Below are positions 52,878-62,242 of a DNA stretch of 64,000 nucleotides, piece after piece. Each line of letters begins with the position of its first letter. Position 1 is the stretch's first letter. The position numbers and the translations under genes were made by a program. Source of the DNA: Veillonella denticariosi JCM 15641 (GTDB taxonomy: Bacteria; Bacillota; Negativicutes; Veillonellales; Veillonellaceae); assembly GCF_002959855.1 (NCBI RefSeq), contig NZ_PPDB01000003.1:310001-374000 (forward strand), given 5' to 3'. The notes beneath the pieces were generated by a model, which worked only from the letters and a program-made list of their open reading frames with translations, did not search any database and was not told where the DNA came from.

Positions 52878-54901
52878 TCTTCTTCCTCCTCTGCTTCCGC
52901 GGAATGAAGAGCTTCAAGGGCTTTATCCAAGATAGTCTTCTTCGTTTCCTCTATGGTCATGCCCTGTAACTGCGCACCGGCCACCGTTCTGTGACCGCCG
53001 CCGCCCAAGGCTTCCATGACAACCTGTACGTTCACCTTGCCCTTGGAACGAGCGCTGACGCCGATACCGCCGTCATTTAGTGAATAGAGTACAAAGGCTG
53101 CTTCAATATCTTCATTGCTGATGAGCATGTCCGCACTTTGTGCAGCCAATGCCATCATGTCCATCATACCTTCCGGAGCGACGGAAATCGCAATACCTTC
53201 GGTACAACTGGCTTCCAACACTATTTTAGCACGCAACTGAATGGAATCGAAGGTTTCAATAAATAATTGTTTTACCATTTCGATGTCCGCACCGGCCCTG
53301 CGTAAGAACGCCGCCGCTTCAAACGTACGAGCCCCCGTCTGTTGGTAGAAATTCTTCGTATCCAATACGATACCCGCGTAAATGCCCGTAGCCTCCGCTT
53401 TTGAAAGTTTCACGAAGGTCCCCACATATTGCACGAGTTCCGTTACGAGCTCACTCGTGGATGACGCGGCCGGCTCCAAATAGGTCAACAACGGATTTTC
53501 TATGAAATCCGCCGCCCGACGATGATGGTCGATAACGATGCGGCGTTCGGAGATGTCCAATGCCTCAGGAACCGCCACCATTTCCGTACGATGTGTATCG
53601 CAGACGATGACAAGCGTATTCGGTTCCACCCAGTTTCTTGCAGCTTCAGCGGTGATAATATGCTCTTCCCAGAATTCATCTTCATCGAGGACATGCACCA
53701 TTTTTTCAATGGCACTGAGTTCATCTGAAAGCGCCAGGCGCACCTCTTTACCGAGGGCTCTTGCGATAGCGACGATACCGATGGCACCGCCCAACGCATC
53801 ATAGTCCTCGCGTTGATGGCCCATGACAAGAATCTTTTCGGAATCATTCATCAGTTCATGGATTGCCTGACCCACGACGCGGGCACGAACGCGCGTATTC
53901 TTCTCTACGCCCGCCGTATTACCGCCGAAGAAACGGGTACTTTCACCATCCATAATACAAACCTGGTCACCGCCGCGTCCCAAAGCGATATCGAGAGCCG
54001 CCCGGGCGCGCTCGGATACCTCTTTAGCGGTACCCACATTTTCACTGATACCGATGGAAATCGTCGCCGGAATCTGACGAGGAGACGGTAATTTGCGGAT
54101 CTTTTCAAGAATCTTAAAGCCGTCTGACTCCATTTTCACGAGAGCGCCCCGGGAAATGGCAAAGGTATACATATCATCCTGGAAATTACGGATAAATCCG
54201 TCAAATCCGTCGATTTCAGCCACCACGATATTATTGATGTCCGCCCAGAGATTGGTATAATCCCGATCGCTGAGCCCTTTCGTAAGTTCCTCGATGTTAT
54301 CGATTTGAATCATGCCCCATACGGGTTGCGCCTCTTCCGCCTTGATACGGGCCTGCTCAAGGGTCGTAATATCCTTGAAATACAAGGCCATCACCGCATG
54401 ATCAGCCAATTCATCATTACTATCCGTATCGGCTTTAGCGTCACGAGGGTCGATAAACTTATAAATAATTTGGAAATACTTATCCTCGTATTGTTCCGTA
54501 ATAAATCCGGATTTACCCCATATTTTATCGATGCGAAAACCCGGTATAAGCGTAGACATTTTCTGAAGTTTATTCCAATCCACCTCAACCCAGTCCGCAA
54601 AGACACTATTATTCCATACCAATGTGCCCTGTTTATTCACGAGGGCAATCCCCATCGGTAGATTTTGCAAGGCAAAGTTCGATGCTTGCGTAACATTTTT
54701 CATCATCGCACTGAACTGTTCCCGAGCCAGACGCCGTCTATTATGAATGGTGTTATAGTTCACCAAATACGCCGCCACCACGATAATACCTGCCAAAATC
54801 GCTACGGCCCAGTTAAAATAAGCCAATAACGCTAATAACAACGCGAGGACAGCGATAACGGTAAGTTCCATAACTTCCCATCTCCGTTGAAAGGATTTCA
54901 T
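52874..54901 (-). CDS. gdpP: GdpP/YybT-type cyclic-di-AMP phosphodiesterase
   Basis: A 675-residue membrane phosphodiesterase that cleaves c-di-AMP. Two N-terminal transmembrane helices (about residues 12-52) are followed by a degenerate PAS-like region (about 75-150), a degenerate GGDEF domain (about 190-315), then DHH (about 350-500) and DHHA1 (about 560-650) domains. Catalytic residues are present: GHQREDYDALGG (H-x3-D-x-D), CDTHR, DHHRR, and GGGGHRTVAGAQL. The gene has GGAGG 5 nt upstream of the ATG, and ends in an acidic run of Glu. It lies between yybS and rplI, as in other Firmicutes. By controlling c-di-AMP it would affect osmotic and wall homeostasis. Confidence 0.94.
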   Translation of the reverse strand: MKSFQRRWEVMELTVIAVLALLLALLAYFNWAVAILAGIIVVAAYLVNYNTIHNRRRLAREQFSAMMKNVTQASNFALQNLPMGIALVNKQGTLVWNNSVFADWVEVDWNKLQKMSTLIPGFRIDKIWGKSGFITEQYEDKYFQIIYKFIDPRDAKADTDSNDELADHAVMALYFKDITTLEQARIKAEEAQPVWGMIQIDNIEELTKGLSDRDYTNLWADINNIVVAEIDGFDGFIRNFQDDMYTFAISRGALVKMESDGFKILEKIRKLPSPRQIPATISIGISENVGTAKEVSERARAALDIALGRGGDQVCIMDGESTRFFGGNTAGVEKNTRVRARVVGQAIHELMNDSEKILVMGHQREDYDALGGAIGIVAIARALGKEVRLALSDELSAIEKMVHVLDEDEFWEEHIITAEAARNWVEPNTLVIVCDTHRTEMVAVPEALDISERRIVIDHHRRAADFIENPLLTYLEPAASSTSELVTELVQYVGTFVKLSKAEATGIYAGIVLDTKNFYQQTGARTFEAAAFLRRAGADIEMVKQLFIETFDSIQLRAKIVLEASCTEGIAISVAPEGMMDMMALAAQSADMLISNEDIEAAFVLYSLNDGGIGVSARSKGKVNVQVVMEALGGGGHRTVAGAQLQGMTIEETKKTILDKALEALHSAEAEEEEE

Positions 54902-54917
54902 AACGGCCTCCTTTCTA

Positions 54918-55877
54918 TTATGGTAGGCGCTTGTTAAAGCGCGAACGCATATCTAAAAACATATCAAAAATACCATATATTACGAGTGAATAAGGACTCA
55001 TCACATATAAAAAAAATATTATAATGAACTGGAGAAAATTTCCTAATCCATAAGCTTTCATAATCGCTATTAAACAGGTAACCCCATTGACTAAACAAAT
55101 AGCCGCACCGAGTAGCCCCAAATTCATTCCAACATCGTTAAGCACAGTCTGTTCATAGCCTATATATGACAACCCATAAACGAGGATAATACCGATAGCT
55201 AAAATACCGGCACCCCATATCGGCATACGCCATGTATCCATGGTCGGCAGCACACGATGAAGTGTATCGGTACGTCGAGCGATGTAAGAGACAAGCCTTG
55301 CCAAAATATATATCATCGATACACAAACACAGAATAGAATGGCCAGCATAATTCGATCAGCCATTGCAAAGGTTCTATTGATTTGAGCAACCATCGTATC
55401 GATTTGTTCCTGTGGGACCGCCTGTTGACGTACAGCTTCAAGCATAGAGTTCTTTAGCTCAACGTTCATATTCTGACCTAAATTAACAAGATCAAAGGAC
55501 CCAAATCCCTGAACCATCAACAGCTGTACAAACAACATAAGAAAAAGGGCTAGCGCAGGTACGATAATCAACTTTCTAAAAGACCAGTTCGACCTAAATG
55601 CTTCCCCTAGGAATATACTCGGCAACGAATATATTAAAATCGTATTAGCTGCTATCGGCACTCCTAGAAAAAGGGATACCATCATAAATGCCAGTACAGA
55701 AGCAATACAGCTGTAACGACTGCCCCAGCGGATCCCCGTAACCGAAATGCCAGCAGGTGCCACAATAGTGGCCAAGAATAACATAAAAGGAACAACTGCG
55801 CCGATTACCGTCAACATAACGACGATGATCGATACGAATGCGGTTTCCACCATCGCTCTTGTATTTCTTTGATTCAT
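54918..55877 (-). CDS. YybS-family (DUF2232) membrane protein
   Basis: A 319-residue integral membrane protein with about eight helices and a DUF2232/YybS-like composition. A soluble loop (about residues 125-175) contains GQNMNVELKNSMLEAVRQQ. The function is unknown, but the gene accompanies gdpP, rplI and dnaB in many Firmicutes, as here (16 bp before gdpP). The ribosome-binding site GGTGA is weak. It starts the cluster after a terminator that separates it from the PIN/ImmA pair. Confidence 0.82.
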   Translation of the reverse strand: MNQRNTRAMVETAFVSIIVVMLTVIGAVVPFMLFLATIVAPAGISVTGIRWGSRYSCIASVLAFMMVSLFLGVPIAANTILIYSLPSIFLGEAFRSNWSFRKLIIVPALALFLMLFVQLLMVQGFGSFDLVNLGQNMNVELKNSMLEAVRQQAVPQEQIDTMVAQINRTFAMADRIMLAILFCVCVSMIYILARLVSYIARRTDTLHRVLPTMDTWRMPIWGAGILAIGIILVYGLSYIGYEQTVLNDVGMNLGLLGAAICLVNGVTCLIAIMKAYGLGNFLQFIIIFFLYVMSPYSLVIYGIFDMFLDMRSRFNKRLP

Positions 55878-56026
55878 AAATCACCATTCTTACATAAGAA
55901 GATATATTAACTGGTATCTTTTAATTATAACAGTTTGAAAGGGCAACTTCAAATACCCCATATGGTAGATAATTGCGATAGTAGTGCTATTTATAGTACT
56001 GGCAACACACGTAGATAACGTAAAAT

Positions 56027-56052
56027 AGGGAGCTACCCAAAGTAGCTCCTCA
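56027..56052 (-). terminator. Terminator of the PIN/ImmA module
   Basis: AGGGAGCTAC (56027-56036) pairs with GTAGCTCCT (56042-56050) with one bulge, followed on the minus strand by ATTTTAC. It lies right after the PIN gene stop and isolates the module from the yybS operon. Confidence 0.8.
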
Positions 56053-56054
56053 TC

Positions 56055-56534
56055 TCATATTACCATATGTAGTTGACGCATCATTTCAAATACATTCACA
56101 TATGAAACATCAAAGTGCTCGCATATATCCGGTATTTTGACCTTTGTGGTCCTTGGTCCCGCTAGAATTTCGTGAGTTACGACCACGCCTCTGCGGACAC
56201 TCGCATAAGCTATAAGCCAAGGATCCGCTTTAGCCAAGAAGCGATGTTTTTCAGCATCCTTATATTGTTGATTTAACATCACATATTCAGCTATATCTGC
56301 ATATGTATTTTGTATCTCAACATCATTTGTCGCTTCGGTAAATGTTAAATAATGAGTGTCAAACCAAGTAGATAACTCATCATTACCGCTCATAATTTCA
56401 TTTTTAATGTGATCAATAGTTAAAATATTACCTCTACTATGAGATATCAGCTCATTCCAGAACGATGGAACAATATCAAACCCATAATAGCGGTTCTTTG
56501 CATCTATAAAGGTATTACTATCAAGAATATACAT
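56055..56534 (-). CDS. PIN-domain protein of the DUF4411 type (putative toxin)
   Basis: A 159-residue protein of the PIN-nuclease fold, DUF4411-like. Acidic catalytic positions are visible: D-x-x-T-F-I-D near residues 5-11 (ILDSNTFID), EIMSG near 46, and KADPWLIAYA near residue 124. PIN nucleases cut RNA, and DUF4411 proteins are often found next to an ImmA/IrrE-type HTH protein, as here (12 bp apart, same strand). The pair probably forms a toxin-antitoxin-like or stress-response system; that assignment is inference. GGAGAG precedes the ATG. Confidence 0.8.
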   Translation of the reverse strand: MYILDSNTFIDAKNRYYGFDIVPSFWNELISHSRGNILTIDHIKNEIMSGNDELSTWFDTHYLTFTEATNDVEIQNTYADIAEYVMLNQQYKDAEKHRFLAKADPWLIAYASVRRGVVVTHEILAGPRTTKVKIPDICEHFDVSYVNVFEMMRQLHMVI

Positions 56535-56545
56535 AGTTTTCTCTC

Positions 56546-57661
56546 CTAAAAACTATATTCATTCACATATTTTGTAAAAGTACTACCACGTAAGCCTAAC
56601 AACTCATACGCATCTCGATACGCCAATTCGCCTGCTCGAGCGGCTTTGACAACAGTACGACTAAAACTTTCACCCAACCGAGCATGAGCAGTAACATAAA
56701 AATCCCCGCCACCTCTTGTCTCTCGCTCAGGTAAGCTTTGTAATCGCTGATTAAAACATTCCACTAGATTATGATATTGAATTCGAGTAATATATCCATG
56801 CTCTAATGCTATCCGATAGATAACATACTCACTCACCTTAAAGCGCTTAGCTATGGTTTCATAATCCTCCGAATATTCATTCCACATCGGAATAAATCGG
56901 GATTCCGGCACAAGAAATTCACCTGCAAAGCTGTTACAATATGGCTCAGAAGTGCTATCAGTGACGCCTTCTTCACCTAACAATATATGACAAAGCTCAT
57001 GAATAAGCGTAAACAGCCTCCCATGATTCGAGTCAGTTCCATTGATAAAAATAATAGGTGCATAAGAATCAATTAATGTAAAACCTCTAAATTCATCAAC
57101 GGATAATTTACGTCTAGTATTAGAGCCCACAATGCCGTTAACAAATACAGTAACACCGATAGCCTCAATGCGTTCGCGTATATATGTAAACGGATCCGCT
57201 ACACCTATTTGCCAACCAGCTTCTACATCCAATAACGAATAAGCTTGATGCACAAGCTCTCTGCTATCCATGCGTTTAGAAAAGCCCCCTACATAAGATA
57301 ATGCATCTATTCCTAAATTAAGCTTTCGATATTGACTCAACCAATCTTGGCGAATCTGCATATCATAAATAGTATCTCTTAACTCAGGACTATATGGCCT
57401 GTCAGCAATTTCACCATTCAGTCTTCTAAAATCAGTAATCCCTTTATCCGATAACTGTGGAGGATTCTTTAAATAAATATATCCTAACGGTACATTGGAA
57501 AAAGTAGCTAATGCCTGTATTTGACAAATTGTGGGATATACACGGCCTGCAATCCACTCTCCATACTTTGGGAATCGCTTATAAAAAGCTTCATAACCTT
57601 TACCACTATATTTAGGTAACCAGTTTAAAATGGCTCCGCTCACCGGGAACCGTCCGGACAT
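56546..57661 (-). CDS. ImmA/IrrE-type metallopeptidase domain protein with N-terminal XRE-like region
   Basis: A 371-residue protein. The N-terminal part (residues 1-70) is XRE-like, including PTICQIQALATFSNVPLGYI. The middle has an ImmA/IrrE zinc-metallopeptidase domain with the HELCH active-site motif (LIHELCHILLGEEG, about residue 220), followed by the FAGEFLVPESRF segment. A C-terminal 100 residues contain YVTAHARLGESFSRTV and a helical ending. Members of this family act as antitoxins or cleave repressors. It is cotranscribed with the DUF4411 PIN gene. The two genes are visibly more AT-rich than their neighbours, suggesting horizontal acquisition. GGAGG lies 8 nt upstream of the ATG. Confidence 0.84.
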   Translation of the reverse strand: MSGRFPVSGAILNWLPKYSGKGYEAFYKRFPKYGEWIAGRVYPTICQIQALATFSNVPLGYIYLKNPPQLSDKGITDFRRLNGEIADRPYSPELRDTIYDMQIRQDWLSQYRKLNLGIDALSYVGGFSKRMDSRELVHQAYSLLDVEAGWQIGVADPFTYIRERIEAIGVTVFVNGIVGSNTRRKLSVDEFRGFTLIDSYAPIIFINGTDSNHGRLFTLIHELCHILLGEEGVTDSTSEPYCNSFAGEFLVPESRFIPMWNEYSEDYETIAKRFKVSEYVIYRIALEHGYITRIQYHNLVECFNQRLQSLPERETRGGGDFYVTAHARLGESFSRTVVKAARAGELAYRDAYELLGLRGSTFTKYVNEYSF

Positions 57662-57820
57662 ACCATCACCTCCCTTTTCCCTTATTACTCTTCTACTGAA
57701 TAATATTCGCTACCTATTGCAAAACTCCTACTTTAATTACATTAATTTTACAATCATATACCAATGAAAAACAAGCAGTTGTTAAATAAATGTTTTAACA
57801 ACTGCTTGTCTTAATTATAT

Positions 57821-59968
57821 CTATACGTCTTGAATAATCGGCAAGATCATAGGACGACGACGGGTCTTATCATAGAAGAATTTACCCAATGCATCGCGCA
57901 CGTTTTGTTTAATGGTTGTCCAGTCTTTGATACGCTGTAATTCACAGTCTTCAAGGACCTGATCGACGCGACGTTCCGCCGCAAGCATGAGTTCCTCCGC
58001 ATCACGTACGTATACGAAGCCGCGAGACACGAGGTCCGGACCGGCTACGATGGTACCAGATGCTTTATCCATAGCCATAACTACGATAACCATGCCTTCC
58101 TGTGCCAACTGCTGACGGTCGCGGATAACGATATTACCCACATCACCAACGCCAAGACCATCGACGAAGATAGCACCGGCCTGTACACGGCCACCCTTAC
58201 GGCCACCATTTTTATCAAATTCAAAAATCTGACCGTTGTCACCGATGAGAACCTTTTTAGGGTCTACGCCCATAGCCACACCGAGTTCACCATGACGGCG
58301 CAACATGCGGTATTCGCCATGAACCGGAATAAAGTATTCCGGACGCACCAGATTGAGCATCGTTTTGAGTTCTTCCTGGCTCGCATGACCGGATACGTGA
58401 ATGCCGCGGTCTTTACCGTATACCACATTACAGCCCAAACGGAGCAAGTTATCTATCGTTCTACCTACAGCACCTTCATTACCGGGAATCGGCGTAGCGG
58501 AGATGATAACGGTATCATTCGGCGCCAATTCTACGGTGCGGTGATTGCTTGTCGCCATACGGGACAAGCCGGCCATCGGTTCGCCTTGAGAACCGGTAGT
58601 CAAAATCATGATTTGATCATCCGTGTAATTATGCATTACATCTACATCGATAATCGTATTTGGCGGTACATTCAGATAACCGCGTTCTTGTGCGATTTCC
58701 GTTACGTTCACCATGCTGCGACCCATAATTACAACCTTGCGTTTGTAGAAAACGGCTGCATCGATAGCTTGTTGAATACGGGATACGTTGGATGCGAAAG
58801 TCGCCAATACGACACGGCCCTTCGCTTCACCGACAGCCTGTTTAATCGCAGGTCCTACGGAGCTTTCAGAACCGGTAGTACCCGGTTTTTCTACGTTCGT
58901 AGAATCCGATAACAAAGCCAGTACGCCTTTATTGCCGAGTTCAGCGAACTTGTGCATATCCATCAACCGTCCGTCAACCGGAGTCTGGTCGATTTTAAAG
59001 TCCCCTGTATGAAGAACCGTTCCGATCGGCGTATCAAAATATACAGCGCAGGAATCAGGGATGGAGTGATTGGTTTGGATGAAACCGACTTTCACCTGAC
59101 CGATCTGAACCTCATCGCCGGCCGCAATCGTGCGAAGACATTTCGGAGATACCTTATGCTCTTTAAACTTGCCTTCGATTAAGCCGCAAACGAGATTTGT
59201 CGCATATACGGGGCAGCTGATTTCCTTCATGAGGTATGCCAAAGAGCCGATATGGTCCTCATGACCATGCGTAATAACGACGGCTTTCACGCGATCCTTG
59301 TTCTCGATGATATAGCTCATATCAGGAATAACAATATCCACGCCAAGCATGTCTTCGCTAGGGAACGCAAGACCGGAGTCAAGAACGATGATTTCGTCCT
59401 CATATTGGAACACGGTCATATTTTTACCGATTTCACCAAGGCCCCCGAGCGGGATAATCTGGAATTTTCCCTTGTTCGCGCCATTTGGTGTACGTCCGAT
59501 TAATTCAATCTGTTCACCTTGATCATGGTGATTGTTGCGATTTGCAGAGCGATTCGTCCGCTCGGAACGGTTCTGATTTTGACCGTTTCGCGTGCGATTA
59601 GTGCGCGTATTGCGCGTATTTTCTCCATGTTCACCGCGCGGAGCACGAGTTTGACGCGGTTTACGTTCCGTACCTTCACCGGATTCAGCATTGCGACGCG
59701 TATTTGTACGACGAGTCGCAGTACTGCCGCCATTGGTATTCGTACGATTATTTGCATTACGGCGAGGACGGTTTGTACTCTCACCGTCGTGATTCGTGCG
59801 ACCTTCGCCGGCCGGACGACGCGTAGTAGTGCGGCGACGCGGTTGTTTTTGTTCACCCGTAGACGATGCCGTATGCTCAACTGGTTCTGCAGTCACTTGT
59901 GCAGCAACCTGATTTTCTGTTGTATTCACAGTTCCTCCTAAAATTTTGTTCATTAGTTTGTTTAACAT
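57821..59968 (-). CDS. rnj: Ribonuclease J with long disordered N-terminal extension
   Basis: A 715-residue RNase J, a bifunctional endonuclease and 5'-exonuclease of the metallo-beta-lactamase/beta-CASP family. The metal-binding HGHEDH motif is intact, with LHTGDFKID and HVSGHASQEE also present. The first about 165 residues before KFQIIPLGGLGE form a low-complexity Arg/Asn/Thr/Gly/Glu extension that usual RNase J proteins lack; it is positively charged and probably binds RNA. ATG 59968 has an AGGTGA site 8 nt upstream; a GTG at 59980 lacks one. A long leader (about 270 nt) precedes the gene. Confidence 0.93.
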   Translation of the reverse strand: MLNKLMNKILGGTVNTTENQVAAQVTAEPVEHTASSTGEQKQPRRRTTTRRPAGEGRTNHDGESTNRPRRNANNRTNTNGGSTATRRTNTRRNAESGEGTERKPRQTRAPRGEHGENTRNTRTNRTRNGQNQNRSERTNRSANRNNHHDQGEQIELIGRTPNGANKGKFQIIPLGGLGEIGKNMTVFQYEDEIIVLDSGLAFPSEDMLGVDIVIPDMSYIIENKDRVKAVVITHGHEDHIGSLAYLMKEISCPVYATNLVCGLIEGKFKEHKVSPKCLRTIAAGDEVQIGQVKVGFIQTNHSIPDSCAVYFDTPIGTVLHTGDFKIDQTPVDGRLMDMHKFAELGNKGVLALLSDSTNVEKPGTTGSESSVGPAIKQAVGEAKGRVVLATFASNVSRIQQAIDAAVFYKRKVVIMGRSMVNVTEIAQERGYLNVPPNTIIDVDVMHNYTDDQIMILTTGSQGEPMAGLSRMATSNHRTVELAPNDTVIISATPIPGNEGAVGRTIDNLLRLGCNVVYGKDRGIHVSGHASQEELKTMLNLVRPEYFIPVHGEYRMLRRHGELGVAMGVDPKKVLIGDNGQIFEFDKNGGRKGGRVQAGAIFVDGLGVGDVGNIVIRDRQQLAQEGMVIVVMAMDKASGTIVAGPDLVSRGFVYVRDAEELMLAAERRVDQVLEDCELQRIKDWTTIKQNVRDALGKFFYDKTRRRPMILPIIQDV

Positions 59969-60240
59969 AGTTCTTCTCACCTATCACTTGAATTGATCTA
60001 TGCCACGAGGAAATGCCACACAAATAAAAAGGCGCTATTATACTAGCGTCTCGTCAAATGTGCGCAAAAATTGCGCTATCCAATTTTGCCGTTCCTAGTT
60101 TGTGTGCCATTTGCCGCAGCAAATGAGTATAGTGCACTGTCAGATACGTTATGCCGCAAAGGGCTCATGATTTCGTTCCTATCCGATATTCAGTACAATA
60201 TAGTCCGATCGTTTTGATGAAAGCCTCGCTTTCACACGTT
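59969..60240 (-). promoter_or_regulatory. Structured 5' leader of the RNase J gene
   Basis: From a predicted start near 60240 the leader has about 270 nt with no gene. Hairpins on it are TGAAAGC-CTC-GCTTTCA (60218-60234, near the 5' end), ATTTGC-N4-GCAAAT (about 60110-60125), GCGCAA-AAA-TTGCGC (60062-60076) and CGCTA/TAGCG (about 60033-60047). The last is followed on the minus strand by TTTTTATTT, like an attenuator. Autoregulation by RNase cleavage of its own leader is known for RNase E, and is only inferred here. Confidence 0.55.
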
Positions 60241-60246
60241 GTGCTC

Positions 60247-60270
60247 ATTATAACATAAAAACAATATAAA
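60247..60270 (-). promoter_or_regulatory. Promoter of the RNase J gene
   Basis: On the minus strand TATAAT (60247-60252) is a consensus -10. TTTTGT lies at a 17-bp spacing upstream as a weak -35. The transcript would begin near 60240, giving a leader of about 270 nt. Confidence 0.6.
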
Positions 60271-60318
60271 CAAAAGAGTTCTCCCCTCATTTCACCAAAA
60301 GTTAAACAAATATTAAAA

Positions 60319-60345
60319 AGGGCGGTTCAGATCACGAACCGCCCT
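60319..60345 (-). terminator. Terminator of the UDG-DUF805 operon
   Basis: AGGGCGGTTC (60319-60328) and GAACCGCCCT (60336-60345) form a perfect 10-bp stem with a 7-nt loop. On the minus strand TTTTAATATTTG follows. It lies right after the stop at 60356. Confidence 0.88.
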
Positions 60346-60355
60346 AACTATTTTA

Positions 60356-61432
60356 TCATTCTTCATCCGGCATGTTTTTATAAAACCCTTCAATATGCCA
60401 TTCACCATTTTCTTCGATGAGGGATATGTAGCGTGTCATGTGAGTAGCCTCAACCGCACCATCTCCGGGTTTAGTGACTTGCAGATCCGCTTCGTAAATG
60501 ATGCGTTTCATGCTGTTTATACGGCTGATACGACTCGTACCTAAGGACCCGACAACCACCTTCGGCGCCGACTTCATAGACTCCATCCATTTCTGTTTTT
60601 CTACGGGATTCGCCTTAGCCTGATCGGTAACATAGGTGAAAGCCTTATCATAGTTCTTCTCATTGACGGCGTCAAAATAATCGTGTACCACGTCCCGTGC
60701 AGCTTCATCACTACCTTGACCGACAATGATATTCGTAAACCATCCGTCCGGATCCAGTTCATTTTCCGGTCCCATATAACGAGCCGAAATATTGCATACA
60801 CAGACAGCACTCATCAGCAATGCAACGAGAATTCGAGTGGTGAAAGCGCTGCTCGTAGGTGATACTTTCATAATAGATGCCAACCGTTTGTCAATAGCGA
60901 TATTTCTCAACGCCTCACCATATTGATTGGTCTTCGGTTCACCTTTCTTACACAGCAGAACAAATAGAATAATCGGCCCGATGAAAGGTATTAAGATTAA
61001 AAATAGATGGTCACCGCTTTTACCGGTATCATGAAGGCGACGGATGCATAGAGATCCCAACGGAATCAGCGAGACAAGGCCGATGATTGTCAGTAACATC
61101 CATGCCAGCAGGATTAAATAAATACCCGTATGAAGCACCACCGTAAGCCCATAAGAAAGGGCCAGAATTCCAGCGATAACTAAAAGCCACATCAAAAAGA
61201 ACCGTAAAAATTCCCCTCTGGATGCACGGCCATCTGAATTCATACATTTGCGGCCCACCACATGTAGAAATGTGTCCTTGTAACTCAACTGATAATGTGC
61301 CAACAGATAAATAACATCACCTTCCGGTGCGATCCGCTCAACCTCCACCGCGGTCGTATACTGCCCGCAATGAGGGCAGAACATAGCCGCCTCGTCACAA
61401 TACTGACGGCAGGATTCACAATAACGTTTCAT
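60356..61432 (-). CDS. DUF805-like membrane protein with zinc ribbon and C-terminal NTF2-like domain
   Basis: A 358-residue membrane protein. An N-terminal zinc ribbon (CESCRQYC, then CPHCGQ, residues 5-23) precedes a DUF805-like region: RASRGEFLRFFLMWLL, helices to about 165 and the typical CIRRLHDTGKSG motif. A further membrane helix (about 200-215) leads to a C-terminal extracytoplasmic domain (about 240-355) that looks NTF2/DUF4878-like, including AARDVVHDYFDAVNEKNYDKAFTYV. Function is unknown. It lies 12 bp after the UDG-family gene. Confidence 0.75.
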   Translation of the reverse strand: MKRYCESCRQYCDEAAMFCPHCGQYTTAVEVERIAPEGDVIYLLAHYQLSYKDTFLHVVGRKCMNSDGRASRGEFLRFFLMWLLVIAGILALSYGLTVVLHTGIYLILLAWMLLTIIGLVSLIPLGSLCIRRLHDTGKSGDHLFLILIPFIGPIILFVLLCKKGEPKTNQYGEALRNIAIDKRLASIMKVSPTSSAFTTRILVALLMSAVCVCNISARYMGPENELDPDGWFTNIIVGQGSDEAARDVVHDYFDAVNEKNYDKAFTYVTDQAKANPVEKQKWMESMKSAPKVVVGSLGTSRISRINSMKRIIYEADLQVTKPGDGAVEATHMTRYISLIEENGEWHIEGFYKNMPDEE

Positions 61433-61444
61433 ATGTAGTACCTT

Positions 61445-62242
61445 CTATCTCAAAATTCTCTCTACAGCTTCAGCAAAGCCTTCACGGTATAAATTAGCCC
61501 CACCGTTAGCCGGATGTCTAAGACCGACTGCAAAAAGGCCGAATCGCCCCATCGTGTCCGCCGATTTTTGACCGACAGCGAGCACGAGAGGCTCCGGTCC
61601 GCCTAATTCGGCATGCAATGCCAACAACCGTTTCGTATATGCCCAACCCAGCTGCTGCTCCGACTCGGTCGGCGTCCGATTAGTAAGCGGTTCACCCGCC
61701 CTATGAGGGTGAAAGGGGAATATATTCCACAGCAACGCATCGTACGGATTAATACCCTGTTCGATGATGGCACTCCATACCACCGTATCCGTAGGCTCGT
61801 TAAAGCCTTGTTCCTGTTGGGTCCGTTTCAGCATAGAACTGGTAGATGAACTGGTCCGTTGTAACGTAACAGGTGTTATCTGATGCGCCCGAATCGCTTT
61901 ATGTTTGTCCAGCAACATACGCTCACAGGTAATGGCAATGCCCGAAAAGCGTCCACCTTGATACCCGACAGCCTCCGCCACCACAAAAATTTTGGAGCGT
62001 CCCAGCCGCGGCAGCAAATACGCCATCAAATTGTTACGGCGCACCTGCGCCGCATCAAAATCGGGCCGAACAATTTCGAGGTCAGGATTCACCTCACCCC
62101 ACGGATTGTGAACAAGCTCTCCCCTATATTGACCGAGCCAATCTACAAACTGCTGTACTTTTGCTACCCGATCCACATCAAACGAGGCCATATATTCATC
62201 AAAAGACAGCGTTTTCTCTTTCTCTGGCGCAAATAAGGACAT
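61445..62242 (-). CDS. Uracil-DNA glycosylase superfamily protein
   Basis: A 265-residue cytosolic protein with UDG-superfamily motifs: EAVGYQGGRFSGIAITCER (motif A-like, about residues 90-108), LLWNIFPFHPH (about 170-180) with the conserved Asn, and a C-terminal RHPANGGA that supplies the catalytic His region. A basic, Ser/Thr-rich insert lies at about 120-150. It resembles a clade annotated as uracil-DNA glycosylase, without a [4Fe-4S] Cys set. The base it removes is not known. It is cotranscribed with the DUF805-like gene downstream (12 bp). GGGGG precedes the ATG. Confidence 0.75.
   Translation of the reverse strand: MSLFAPEKEKTLSFDEYMASFDVDRVAKVQQFVDWLGQYRGELVHNPWGEVNPDLEIVRPDFDAAQVRRNNLMAYLLPRLGRSKIFVVAEAVGYQGGRFSGIAITCERMLLDKHKAIRAHQITPVTLQRTSSSTSSMLKRTQQEQGFNEPTDTVVWSAIIEQGINPYDALLWNIFPFHPHRAGEPLTNRTPTESEQQLGWAYTKRLLALHAELGGPEPLVLAVGQKSADTMGRFGLFAVGLRHPANGGANLYREGFAEAVERILR

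Noticed and set aside
59519-59941. Plus-strand frame opposite the RNase J extension
   Set aside because: It is the antisense of a low-complexity Arg/Thr/Asn stretch, which automatically leaves long open frames.
59968-59980. GTG start for RNase J
   Set aside because: No ribosome-binding site lies before the GTG, while AGGTGA is well spaced from ATG 59968.
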